Shown: positions 33,880 to 42,058 of the stretch, piece after piece
How positions within the stretch are numbered: position 1 is the first letter of the stretch
Layout of the letters: each line of letters begins with the position of its first letter
NCBI RefSeq assembly: GCF_001189235.2
Contig: NZ_LFIP02000001.1
Span: 1,353,450-1,417,449 of the forward strand
Source of the DNA: Bradyrhizobium embrapense
Lineage (GTDB): Bacteria; Pseudomonadota; Alphaproteobacteria; Rhizobiales; Xanthobacteraceae
Direction of reading: 5' to 3'
DNA length: 64,000 nt
Made by a program: the position numbers and the translations under genes
The notes under the pieces: generated by a model
What the model saw: the letters and a program-made list of their open reading frames with translations, nothing else
What the model was told of the DNA's origin: nothing
Databases searched by the model: none

Positions 33880-34564
33880 CACATTTCCATTCCATGATCC
33901 ATCGCCCGACCGGGCCATGACGGTTACGCACGAGTTCGGCCTCGAAGCGCGGCGCGCCCCAGGCGCTTGCGGCATTGCCCGGCGGCGAATGCGCCGCGCG
34001 CACGATCCAGCGCGTCTCCGCGGTCGAAGGGATCGGCGTCGCCGCGATCCGCAGCAGCAGCGCGGTGACGCCGGAGGCTTGCGCGGCCAGGGTCAATTTG
34101 CGGCTGGCGACGAGATCGAGCTGGCGCGCATCGCCCCAGATTTCGAGCACCACGGCGCCGAGCGCATCGCAGGCGAGCGCGTCGGCCGCGGTGCGCAGAG
34201 CACTGTCGACATCGGCGGCGCGCACGGTGACCAAGAGGCGCGGATCGAGGCCGAACTCGGCGAGCCCGTGCATCGACAGCGCGCCGTTTTCGCGATCGGA
34301 AAAATCCTGCCGCACCCAGACCAGCGGCTTGCGCGCTGATATCCGTCCGGCGAGCCCCGCGATGAAGCCGGTCGCCGCGCCGCCTTGATGGCCGGCCGCG
34401 AACACCTCGTGCAGCGCAGCCGGAACAAGCCCGCCGCGCAGCATCGCGTCCGCGCTGGTGTGTCCGAGCGCGAGGCGGCTTGGCATCGCCGCCTCCGATG
34501 GCGCCTCGATGCGCGCGATGCTGCCGCGCAGAGACGCAAGCGTACCCGTGCGTGCGCCATTCAT
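33770..34564 (-). CDS. imuA: ImuA, RecA-like mutasome protein
   Basis: 264 residues from the ATG before NGARTGTLASLRG, which has AAGGAG 8 bases upstream; a GTG 39 bases earlier is in frame but lacks such a site. The core has LRGGLVPAALHEVFAAGHQGGAATGFIAGLAGRI, WVRQDFSDRENGALSMHGLAEFGLDP and AVVLEIWGDARQLDLVASRKLTLAAQASGVTALLLR, as in ImuA/SulA-related proteins. It acts with ImuB and DnaE2 in SOS mutagenesis. The last 36 codons overlap the start of imuB. Confidence 0.88.
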   Translation of the reverse strand: MNGARTGTLASLRGSIARIEAPSEAAMPSRLALGHTSADAMLRGGLVPAALHEVFAAGHQGGAATGFIAGLAGRISARKPLVWVRQDFSDRENGALSMHGLAEFGLDPRLLVTVRAADVDSALRTAADALACDALGAVVLEIWGDARQLDLVASRKLTLAAQASGVTALLLRIAATPIPSTAETRWIVRAAHSPPGNAASAWGAPRFEAELVRNRHGPVGRWIMEWKCDECQFSEPSAYPQPVAAAPAHRPHQAQARAGHRLAS

Positions 34565-34636
34565 ATGCGCCGCTCCTTCAACTTGAAAATTTGAGGCCGT
34601 CACTGCCTGAACAGAGAACCAGCGACTGGCTCAATT

Positions 34637-34651
34637 GTTCATGGTATGTTC
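34637..34651. promoter_or_regulatory. LexA (SOS) box GTTC-N7-GTTC
   Basis: GTTCATGGTATGTTC fits the alphaproteobacterial LexA consensus GTTC-N7-GTTC exactly. It lies 73 bases before imuA (minus) and 82 bases before the radical-SAM gene (plus), in the only region between them. A TAATAT directly after it could be a -10 box for the plus strand. Confidence 0.8.
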
Positions 34652-34732
34652 TAATATAAAGCTAACAGCCCCTGATGAGTCAATCGGATTGCGAATTTTT
34701 CTGATTCATCAGCGGAATCAAAGGGATTCACG

Positions 34733-35968
34733 ATGGACGTGCAACGCAAGCTGGAAATCCTGGCGGACGCCGCGAAATACGATGCCTCCTGCGCCTCCTC
34801 GGGCACCGAGCAGCGGGATTCCAGCGATGGCAAGGGTCTCGGCTCGACCGCGCCCGGCATGGGCATCTGTCATTCCTATGCGCCAGACGGCCGCTGCATT
34901 TCGCTGCTGAAGGTGCTGCTCACCAACGCCTGCAACTACGACTGCCTGTATTGCGTCAACCGCGCCTCCTCCAACGTGCCGCGCGCCCGCTTCACCATCG
35001 ACGAAGTGGTGAAGCTGACGCTCGACTTCTATCGGCGCAACTATATCGAGGGACTGTTCCTCTCTTCCGGCATCATCCGCAGCGCCGATTACACGATGGA
35101 ACAGGTGGTGAGCGTCGCGCGAAAACTGCGCGATGAGCATCACTTCCGCGGCTACATCCATCTGAAAACCATTCCCGAAGCCGATGACGCGCTGATTGCG
35201 GAGGCCGGCAAGTATGCCGATCGCCTTTCCATCAACATCGAGATGCCGGAGGAGACCAGCCTCGCCAGGCTTGCGCCGGAGAAAGACGTGCGTGCGATCC
35301 GCCGCACCATGGGACGACTGCGGCTGAAGCTCGACGAAGCCGCGGAAAGGCCCGCGACGAAAGCGAGGCCGCCACGCTTTGCGCCCGCCGGCCAGAGCAC
35401 CCAGATGATCGTCGGCGCGGACAGCGCAAGCGATCAAACCATCCTCAAGACCAGCGCCAATCTCTATGGCGCCTATCGGCTCAAGCGCGTCTATTATTCC
35501 GCATTCAGCCCGATCCCCGATGCCAGCCGCGCCTTGCCGCTGATCGCGCCACCGCTGGTGCGCGAGCACAGGCTCTATCAGGCCGATTGGCTGATGCGGT
35601 TCTACGGTTTCGATGTCGGCGAAATCGTCGATGGACACGGAAGCGGCATGCTGCCGCTCGACATCGATCCGAAGCTCGCCTGGGCACTGCGCCACCGCGA
35701 GCGCTTTCCGCTCGACGTTAACCGCGCCAGCCGCGAGGAATTGCTACGCGTGCCCGGCTTCGGCCGCAAGGCAGTCGACCGTATCATCGCGACGCGCGGC
35801 GTCACCTCGATCCGCGTCGCCGACCTGGCTCGGTTGCACATCCCAAGGAACAAGGCGCTGCCGTTCATCGTTCTCAGTGACCACCGCCCCTCGGTACGCT
35901 TGCTCGACGCTGCCGGATTGGCGGAGCGGTTTCGTCCGCCGGCGAAGCAATTGGGATTTGGGTTTTGA
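34733..35968 (+). CDS. radical-SAM DNA modification/repair protein (TIGR03916-like)
   Basis: 411 residues with AAAGGG before the ATG. The 4Fe-4S/SAM motif is C67-x3-C71-x2-C74 (NACNYDCLYCVNR). Other features are GLFLSSGIIRSADYTMEQVV, LSINIEMPEETSLARLAPEK and a C-terminal helix-hairpin-helix (LDVNRASREELLRVPGFGRKAVDRIIATRG) that should bind DNA. It matches my memory of the putative DNA modification/repair radical-SAM family that lies next to UdgX-type genes. Its substrate is unknown. The stop overlaps the next gene's ATG (TGATG). Confidence 0.85.
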   Translation: MDVQRKLEILADAAKYDASCASSGTEQRDSSDGKGLGSTAPGMGICHSYAPDGRCISLLKVLLTNACNYDCLYCVNRASSNVPRARFTIDEVVKLTLDFYRRNYIEGLFLSSGIIRSADYTMEQVVSVARKLRDEHHFRGYIHLKTIPEADDALIAEAGKYADRLSINIEMPEETSLARLAPEKDVRAIRRTMGRLRLKLDEAAERPATKARPPRFAPAGQSTQMIVGADSASDQTILKTSANLYGAYRLKRVYYSAFSPIPDASRALPLIAPPLVREHRLYQADWLMRFYGFDVGEIVDGHGSGMLPLDIDPKLAWALRHRERFPLDVNRASREELLRVPGFGRKAVDRIIATRGVTSIRVADLARLHIPRNKALPFIVLSDHRPSVRLLDAAGLAERFRPPAKQLGFGF

Positions 35969-37416
35969 TGCATACCATCACCCTCGACAGCGAAACCGAT
36001 TTCGACGGCTGGCGACAGGCCGCACGGCGGCTGGCGCTGAACCAGGTGAAGCCCCAGGACGTGACCTGGACGGTACGCGGCGGTACGCCGGAATTGTTTT
36101 CAACCGAGACGAATGACCTTCCTGAAGCGACGGAAGGCACTTTCAACGTGCCAGCCAAATTCGTCGAACTGGCGAAAGCGGCGATCCTGCATCGCGACCC
36201 CGAGCGGTTCGCCCTGCTCTATCGCCTGTTGTGGCGGCTGCGCAGTCACCATGACCTGCTCAGCGTCGCCACCGATCCCGATGTTGCCGGGGTCAGCGCC
36301 ATGGCGCGCGCAGTGCATCGCGATGAGCACAAGATGCACGCTTTCGTCCGATTCCGTGAAGTCGGCCGCGTGAATACGCATTTCGTCGCCTGGTTCGAGC
36401 CGGAGCATCACATCGTCGAACTCGCCGCGCCGTTTTTCGCCAAGCGCTTTGCCGACATGCCTTGGTCGATCCTCACGCCCGATGTCTGCGCACATTGGGA
36501 CGGCCACGAGATCGCGTTCACGGCAGGCGTTGCCAAGTCCGAGGCGCCGACGGAGGACCGGCTCGAGGAAACCTGGCGGAGTTATTACGCAGCAATTTTC
36601 AATCCGGCGCGGCTGAAGGTGAAGGCGATGCAGACCGAGATGCCACAGAAATACTGGAGGAACCTGCCCGAGGCCTCGATGATTAAGCCATTGATCGCAA
36701 GCGCGGAGCGCACCGCCGGCGCTATGATCGCGAATGAGGCGACCGAACCGCACAAGCCGCAGAAGCGGCAGGATGAGCCGATGGCCCGCAAGCAAACTCA
36801 CGACACGCAAGCTCGCGGCACGATCGCGGCCTTGCGCGAAGAGGCCACAGGCTGCCGCGCCTGCCCGCTATGGAAGGGCGCAACCCAGACCGTGTTCGGC
36901 GAAGGACCGCAAAGTGCGACGCTGATGCTGGTCGGCGAACAGCCCGGCGACAAGGAAGATCTCGCAGGCCATCCCTTTGTCGGACCGGCCGGGCAGATGC
37001 TCGATCGCGCACTCGAGGACGCCGGCATCGCGCGCGCCAAGGTCTACATCACCAACGCGGTGAAGCACTTCAAGTTCGTGCCGCGCGGCAAGATCCGGTT
37101 GCACCAGAAGCCGAACACACCGGAGATCCGCGCCTGCCGTCAGTGGTACGAACGCGAGCTCGCCGCCATCAGGCCGGAGCTCGTGGTGGCGCTCGGCGCC
37201 ACGGCAGCACAGAGCGTGCTCGGCAGGATTACCCCGATCAATAGAAGCCGCGGCCGCCTGATCGATCACGACGGAACCAAGGTGCTCGTCACCGTACACC
37301 CGTCCTACCTGTTGCGGCTGCCCGACGAGAAAGCCAAAGCGCTGGAATATCAACGTTTTATCGACGACCTGAAAATTGCCGCAGATCAGTTGCGCAATTC
37401 AGCCCGCGCGGCCTGA
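35968..37416 (+). CDS. UdgX-type uracil-DNA binding protein with N-terminal DUF4130-like domain
   Basis: 482 residues made of two parts. Residues 1-255 match the DNA-metabolism domain (TIGR03915-like) that partners the radical-SAM protein. Residues 285-475 are a UDG-fold domain with GEQPGDKED (323-331), the long loop RGKIRLH ending in His379, and HPSYLLR (444-450). Iron-sulfur ligands C296, C299 and C390 are visible; the usual fourth Cys position reads His367. In UdgX the loop His bonds covalently to uracil-containing DNA, and I expect the same here. A TTG one codon earlier is also possible. Confidence 0.88.
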   Translation: MHTITLDSETDFDGWRQAARRLALNQVKPQDVTWTVRGGTPELFSTETNDLPEATEGTFNVPAKFVELAKAAILHRDPERFALLYRLLWRLRSHHDLLSVATDPDVAGVSAMARAVHRDEHKMHAFVRFREVGRVNTHFVAWFEPEHHIVELAAPFFAKRFADMPWSILTPDVCAHWDGHEIAFTAGVAKSEAPTEDRLEETWRSYYAAIFNPARLKVKAMQTEMPQKYWRNLPEASMIKPLIASAERTAGAMIANEATEPHKPQKRQDEPMARKQTHDTQARGTIAALREEATGCRACPLWKGATQTVFGEGPQSATLMLVGEQPGDKEDLAGHPFVGPAGQMLDRALEDAGIARAKVYITNAVKHFKFVPRGKIRLHQKPNTPEIRACRQWYERELAAIRPELVVALGATAAQSVLGRITPINRSRGRLIDHDGTKVLVTVHPSYLLRLPDEKAKALEYQRFIDDLKIAADQLRNSARAA

Positions 37417-37996
37417 GTTGCGCCAAAACCGGCGGAACCGGACTTACACTTCAACGTGAAATTGTCTCTGGACGCGGACAAATACCTACAACCTTTAATT
37501 GATCCGTGGTACGGTGACGTGTTCCGCAGGTATCGGGCGTCATGTTCACGCCATGGCGTACCCTGAGGCGGGCGCGCTGCGCGGTTTGCTAGCCCCAATC
37601 GTGCGGCGCGCCACCTCGTTTCACAACCCTCACCCGTCAGCAGCACGCACCGAATTTCTGGCTATTAGAATTTTTTGCTGCAGGGAGTTCCGACGACTTG
37701 GGTTGCTGATGATCCGGCCTCGCGGGCCCGATGTCTCGCTGCCGACGTCCCCACCTCCCGAACGTCTCGCCCCGCCAAAACCCGGCGACGAATTCGATCA
37801 CGATCATTGCCCGACCGGCGATCGTCTGTTGCTGAAGATTGCCACGAGGCCGCGAGGGCGCGTGGACCTTCAATGCGTTGCACAAAAATTCGGCGCGATG
37901 TCCGCTGTCGTAGGGGCCGCCTCATTTCCCGGGCGGATTTCAATTGCCTGTCATATGCATCGATCAAAATCCGAGGCATTGGGACAGGAGTTTACC
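37417..37996 (+). other. 580-bp intergenic region upstream of the phosphate transporter
   Basis: Frames are open here but give Arg/Pro/Ser-rich translations without conserved features. At 37948-37965 CTGTCAT-ATGC-ATCGATC resembles half of a Pho box (CTGTCAT repeated after 4 bases), about 30 bases before the start codon of the transporter; this is weak. I see nothing else. Confidence 0.35.
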
Positions 37997-39619
37997 ATGA
38001 GCGATATGGCGTTACCCGGCTCGATCGAGCCCGCCTTGAAAAAGGGGCCGGACCTCGACAAAGGCTTTCACCCCATGACGGGGATCATCTATTTGGGCGT
38101 GGTTGCGGCCGCGCTGCTGTTCGTTGCCTACAGCATCTATGCCGACGTCGACGCCACCGGCACGCGCGTCACGTCGTTCCTGCCCTACATCATGCTGTTC
38201 GTTGCGCTGCTGATCGCGCTCGGCTTCGAATTCGTCAACGGCTTCCACGACACCGCCAACGCGGTCGCCACCGTGATCTACACCCGCTCGCTGCCGGCGC
38301 ATATCGCCGTGGTCTGGTCGGGCATGTTCAACCTGTTCGGCGTGCTGCTCTCGAGCGGCGCCGTTGCGTTCGGCATCGTCTCGCTGCTGCCGGTCGAACT
38401 GATCCTGCAGGTCGGCTCCAGCGCCGGCTTTGCGATGGTGTTCGCGCTGTTGATCGCTGCCATCATCTGGAATCTCGGTACCTGGTGGCTCGGCCTGCCG
38501 GCCTCGAGTTCGCACACCCTGATCGGCTCGATCATGGGTGTCGGCATCACCAACGCGCTGCTGCGCGGCCGCGACGGCACCTCGGGCGTTGACTGGTCGC
38601 AGGCGACCAACATCGCCAAGGCGCTGCTGCTGTCGCCGCTGTTCGGCTTCGCGCTCGCCGCGGGCCTGCTCTACATCCTCAAGATCGTCCTGCAGCGCGC
38701 CACCCCGGCGCTGTTCGGCGAGCCGGTCGGCGACCAGCCGCCGCCGTGGTGGATCCGCGGCATCCTGATCCTGACCTGCACGCTGGTCAGCTTCTTCCAC
38801 GGCTCGAACGACGGCCAGAAGGGCATGGGCCTGATCATGCTGATCCTGATCGGCACCGTGCCGACCGCCTACGCGCTGAACCGGGCGCTGCCGGCGAGCC
38901 AGATCGAACAGTTCGCCGCGCACTCGACCGCGGCCAGCAAGGTCATCGAAGGCAAGGCCGCCGGTTACAACGTGATCGGCAACCCGCGCCCGGCCGTGAC
39001 CAACTATGTCGCGCAGCACCAGATCAACGAAGGCACCTATCCTTCGCTCGCGGTGCTGGTGCGCGACATCGGCCAGCAGGTTGCCCAGTACGGCTCGCTT
39101 GCCAAGTTCCCGGCCGACGCGGTCGGCAACACCCGTAACGACATGTATCTCGTGTCCGAGGCGATCCGCTTCCTGATGAAGGACAAGGAGGCCGAGCTGA
39201 CCGCGGCCGACGTCGCCACGCTGAACGAGTACAAGGGCTCACTCGATGCCGCGACCAAGTTCATCCCGAGCTGGGTGAAGTTCGCCGTCGCCATCGCGCT
39301 CGGCCTCGGCACCATGGTCGGCTGGAAGCGCATCGTCGTCACCGTCGGTGAGAAGATCGGCAAGACCCACCTGACCTACGCGCAGGGCGCCTGCGCCGAG
39401 ATCACGGCGGCCGCGACGATCGCGGCAGCCGACGGCTACGGCCTGCCGGTCTCGACCACCCACGTGCTGTCGTCAGGCATCGCCGGCACCATGGCCGCCA
39501 ACGGCTCCGGCCTGCAATGGGCGACGATCCGCAACATTGCGATGGCCTGGGTGCTGACCCTGCCCGCCGCGATGATCATCTCGGGCATCCTGTACTACGT
39601 GTTCTACCACGTGTTCTGA
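37997..39619 (+). CDS. PiT-family inorganic phosphate transporter
   Basis: 540 residues with GGAG 7 bases before the ATG. A short cytoplasmic start (MSDMALPGSIEPALKKG) is followed by membrane helices and the two PHO4 signatures: GFEFVNGFHDTANAVATVIYT near residue 75 and its C-terminal twin, with LPASSSHTLIGSIMGVG and LPVSTTHVLSSGIAGTMAA. A large hydrophilic loop (about residues 295-410) separates the halves. It imports phosphate with protons or sodium. A strong terminator follows. Confidence 0.92.
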   Translation: MSDMALPGSIEPALKKGPDLDKGFHPMTGIIYLGVVAAALLFVAYSIYADVDATGTRVTSFLPYIMLFVALLIALGFEFVNGFHDTANAVATVIYTRSLPAHIAVVWSGMFNLFGVLLSSGAVAFGIVSLLPVELILQVGSSAGFAMVFALLIAAIIWNLGTWWLGLPASSSHTLIGSIMGVGITNALLRGRDGTSGVDWSQATNIAKALLLSPLFGFALAAGLLYILKIVLQRATPALFGEPVGDQPPPWWIRGILILTCTLVSFFHGSNDGQKGMGLIMLILIGTVPTAYALNRALPASQIEQFAAHSTAASKVIEGKAAGYNVIGNPRPAVTNYVAQHQINEGTYPSLAVLVRDIGQQVAQYGSLAKFPADAVGNTRNDMYLVSEAIRFLMKDKEAELTAADVATLNEYKGSLDAATKFIPSWVKFAVAIALGLGTMVGWKRIVVTVGEKIGKTHLTYAQGACAEITAAATIAAADGYGLPVSTTHVLSSGIAGTMAANGSGLQWATIRNIAMAWVLTLPAAMIISGILYYVFYHVF

Positions 39620-39658
39620 CGCCGACACGCTTGCGGCGCGACACCGCGCCGGACGCAA

Positions 39659-39690
39659 GGCCCGCACCTCAGGTGCGGGCCTTTTCTTTT
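39659..39690 (+). terminator. rho-independent terminator after the PiT gene
   Basis: GGCCCGCACC-TCA-GGTGCGGGCC forms a perfect 10-bp stem followed by TTTTCTTTT. It lies 40 bases after the transporter stop and just before the end of the convergent LysR gene. Confidence 0.9.
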
Positions 39691-39699
39691 AGCCGCGTG

Positions 39700-40605
39700 T
39701 CAGACGTATCCATTCGCGATCTCGGCCAGCAGGCCGCGTGCCCATTTGTGCAGCCCGGATTTGGCCGTCCTGGCGCTCCAGTACATGTCGATCGAGATCG
39801 GCACCCGGAACGGCAGCGCAGCTGTGTGCAGGCCGCCGCGCATCGCCCGCGCAAGATAATGCGGGATGGTCGCGACAAGCCGCGTGCCGGCGACGATGCG
39901 CTCCAGACTGTCGTGGTTCGGAAGGCTGACCGCGGGCTCGATTTCGATCTCCCTCGCCTTCAGCGCCTCGAGATAAAGCGGCTGCCACTCGCCGCTATGG
40001 GTGATGAAAACATGCTCGGCCTTGGCATACGCCGATAAAGAGATCCGGCCGCGCGCCAGCGGATTGGTCGGGTCCATCACGCAGACATAGTGATCGGTCA
40101 GGACATGGCGCCGAAAGAAGCTTTCGCCGACGATCCCGACCGGACCGAGCACGATGTCGCACTGGTTCTGCTTGAGATGGATGTCGCCATGGCCGGCAGC
40201 ATCGAGCAGGACGAGACGGACTTTCGGTGCGCCGGCACGCAGCCGTTCGCTGAACTGCGGCATCAGGGTCTGCCGTTCGTGATAGTTGCAGGAGATCGTC
40301 ACGCTGCCCTGCGCCGTCGCCGGAGCGAATTCGACCGGTGCGGCAAGCCCGTCGATCTCGCCGATCATGTCCCGCGCCCAGCCGACCAACGCCGCGCAGC
40401 GTTCGGTGGCGGACACGCCATTGCCGCTGCGCACGAACAGGGGATCACCGAGCGCGCCTCGCAGCCGCTCGACCGCGTAGCTGATGGTGGACTGGTTGAC
40501 GTCGAGCCGCCTGGCAGCCGCCGAGAACGACTGCAAGTCGTAGACCAGCACCAGCGTCCGCAAGGTCCCGATGTCGATCGGATCGATCGAGGAATTGGCC
40601 GCCAA
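39700..40605 (-). CDS. LysR-type transcriptional regulator
   Basis: 301 residues. The helix-turn-helix covers about residues 13-60 (LRTLVLVYDLQSFSAAARRLDVNQSTISYAVERLRGALGDPLFVRSG). The rest is the two-lobed effector domain (GSVTISCNYHERQTLMPQF, DIVLGPVGIVGESFF, LPNHDSLERIVAGTRLVATIPHYLAR). It is divergent from the P450 gene with a long inverted repeat between them, so it probably controls that gene and itself. The inducer is unknown. Confidence 0.9.
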   Translation of the reverse strand: MAANSSIDPIDIGTLRTLVLVYDLQSFSAAARRLDVNQSTISYAVERLRGALGDPLFVRSGNGVSATERCAALVGWARDMIGEIDGLAAPVEFAPATAQGSVTISCNYHERQTLMPQFSERLRAGAPKVRLVLLDAAGHGDIHLKQNQCDIVLGPVGIVGESFFRRHVLTDHYVCVMDPTNPLARGRISLSAYAKAEHVFITHSGEWQPLYLEALKAREIEIEPAVSLPNHDSLERIVAGTRLVATIPHYLARAMRGGLHTAALPFRVPISIDMYWSARTAKSGLHKWARGLLAEIANGYV

Positions 40606-40657
40606 GTTGCACCTCCCGCCTTGCCGGCGGCCAGCCTATCACGATGTCATGGAATAT

Positions 40658-40685
40658 TTCGATGGCTGATATCGAAGCCATCGAA
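40658..40685. promoter_or_regulatory. 28-bp inverted repeat, likely LysR operator
   Basis: TTCGATGGCT and AGCCATCGAA are perfect 10-base arms around GATATCGA. The site lies about 53 bases from the LysR start and 59 bases from the P450 start, where a LysR-type dimer or tetramer would bind. Confidence 0.6.
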
Positions 40686-40743
40686 TTGAGCGATTGCGGT
40701 CCCGGGCCCTAGGCTGGGCAAAAAAGCGCTCCCGGGAGGACCA

Positions 40744-41925
40744 ATGACCTGCACCGTGCCCGTCGTCATTGACATCGCGTATCACGATCTGCTCGACGAT
40801 CCCTATCCGATCTTCCGCCGCCTGCGCGAGCTGGCGCCTGCGGCGTTCGTCGAGGCCGCGAAGCTGACGCTGGTGACGCGCTTCGACGACATCGTGCGGA
40901 TCGAGCGCGATCCGGCGACCTACTCAGCCGACAATCCCTCCTCGCTGGTCAACAAGGTGATGGGGCCGACCTTCATGCGCAAGGACGGCGCCGAACACGC
41001 CATCGGCCGCAAGGCGATCGAGCCCTCGTTCCGCCCGGCCACGATCAAGGAGTATTGGGCGCCGAAGTTCACCGCCATCGCGGCAATGCTGATCGATGAT
41101 TTGTCCGCTGCCGATGAAGCCGATCTGTTCCCGGCGCTGGCCGCGCCGATGGCCTCGCTCAGCCTGATGGCAATGATCGGCTTTCGCGCGATGCCGTGGC
41201 AGACCCTGGCCGACTGGTCACAGGCACTGATCGACGGCGCCGGCAATTACGCCGCCGATGCCGAAATCGAGCGCAAGGCGATGCAGGCCAGCGCCGACGT
41301 CGATGCCGCGATCGACGCGGTGCTCGATGACCACCGCAGCCACCCCAACCCCTCGATCCTGTCCTCGATGGTCAACGCCGATCCGCCGATGCCGATCGAG
41401 AGTATCCGCGCCAACATCAAGGTGATCATCGGCGGCGGACTGAACGAGCCGCGCGATGCGATCCTGACCCTCGTGCTTGGTCTGCTGCAGAACCCTGCGC
41501 AGAAGGACAGCGTGTTGTCGGAGCCGGGGCTATGGCCCGCCGCGCTCGAGGAAGCGGTGCGCTGGATCTCGCCGATCGGCATGTATCCGCGCCGCGTCAC
41601 CCGCGACGTCGACCTTTCGGGCACCACGCTGCCCGAGGGCCTTCAGATCGGCCTTTGCGTCGGCGCCGCCAACCGCGACGGCAATCGCTTCGCCGAGCCC
41701 GACCGCTTCGACGTGACGCGACCGAAGCAATCGCATCTGGCATTCGGCGCCGGACCGCATTTCTGCGCCGGCACCTGGGTGTCGCGGCTCACCGTCGGCA
41801 AGATCGTGGTGCCGATGCTGTTCGCGCGCTTGCGCAATTTGCGCCTCCGCGCCGAGGCGCCGCCCGTCGTCCGCGGCTGGGTGTTCCGCGGCCCGGTGAC
41901 GCTGCCGGTGCGATGGGATGCGTGA
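40744..41925 (+). CDS. cytochrome P450
   Basis: 393 residues, typical for a soluble bacterial P450, with GGGAGGA before the ATG. The heme loop is FGAGPHFCAG with Cys341 as ligand; the K-helix E-x-x-R is EEAVR (WPAALEEAVRWISP). The I-helix reads GGGLNEPRD (230-238): where most P450s have the acid-Thr pair that activates oxygen, this one has Glu235-Pro236. That suggests an altered reaction or a family that uses another proton path. No ferredoxin or reductase gene is beside it. LysR divergent upstream is the likely regulator. Confidence 0.9.
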   Translation: MTCTVPVVIDIAYHDLLDDPYPIFRRLRELAPAAFVEAAKLTLVTRFDDIVRIERDPATYSADNPSSLVNKVMGPTFMRKDGAEHAIGRKAIEPSFRPATIKEYWAPKFTAIAAMLIDDLSAADEADLFPALAAPMASLSLMAMIGFRAMPWQTLADWSQALIDGAGNYAADAEIERKAMQASADVDAAIDAVLDDHRSHPNPSILSSMVNADPPMPIESIRANIKVIIGGGLNEPRDAILTLVLGLLQNPAQKDSVLSEPGLWPAALEEAVRWISPIGMYPRRVTRDVDLSGTTLPEGLQIGLCVGAANRDGNRFAEPDRFDVTRPKQSHLAFGAGPHFCAGTWVSRLTVGKIVVPMLFARLRNLRLRAEAPPVVRGWVFRGPVTLPVRWDA

Positions 41926-41945
41926 GGATCGCGCCTCCCACCATT

Positions 41946-42031
41946 CGTCATTGCGAGGAGCGAAGCGACAAAGCAATCCATCGTGCCGCGCACGCGGATA
42001 GATGGATTGCTTCGCTTCGCTCGCAATGACG
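41946..42031. repeat. dispersed palindrome, family B (CGTCATTGCGAGGAGCG)
   Basis: The ends are inverted copies (CGTCATTGCGA / TCGCAATGACG), with inner arms GAAGCGACAAAGCAATCCAT / ATGGATTGCTTCGCTTC. It lies between the convergent P450 and M20 genes and can form a long hairpin. Confidence 0.8.
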
Positions 42032-42058
42032 GTCGAAGAGTGACGGCAACGGCGAGCT

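Noticed and set aside
37948..37965. Pho box before the phosphate transporter
   Set aside because: Only one half-site (CTGTCAT) fits well; the second half has few matches, and PiT genes are often not in the Pho regulon. Kept only as a remark in the intergenic entry.
37499..37996. 166-codon N-terminal extension of the phosphate transporter
   Set aside because: The ATG at 37997 has GGAG at the right distance and gives the normal PiT start; the extension is Arg/Pro-rich and unlike the family.
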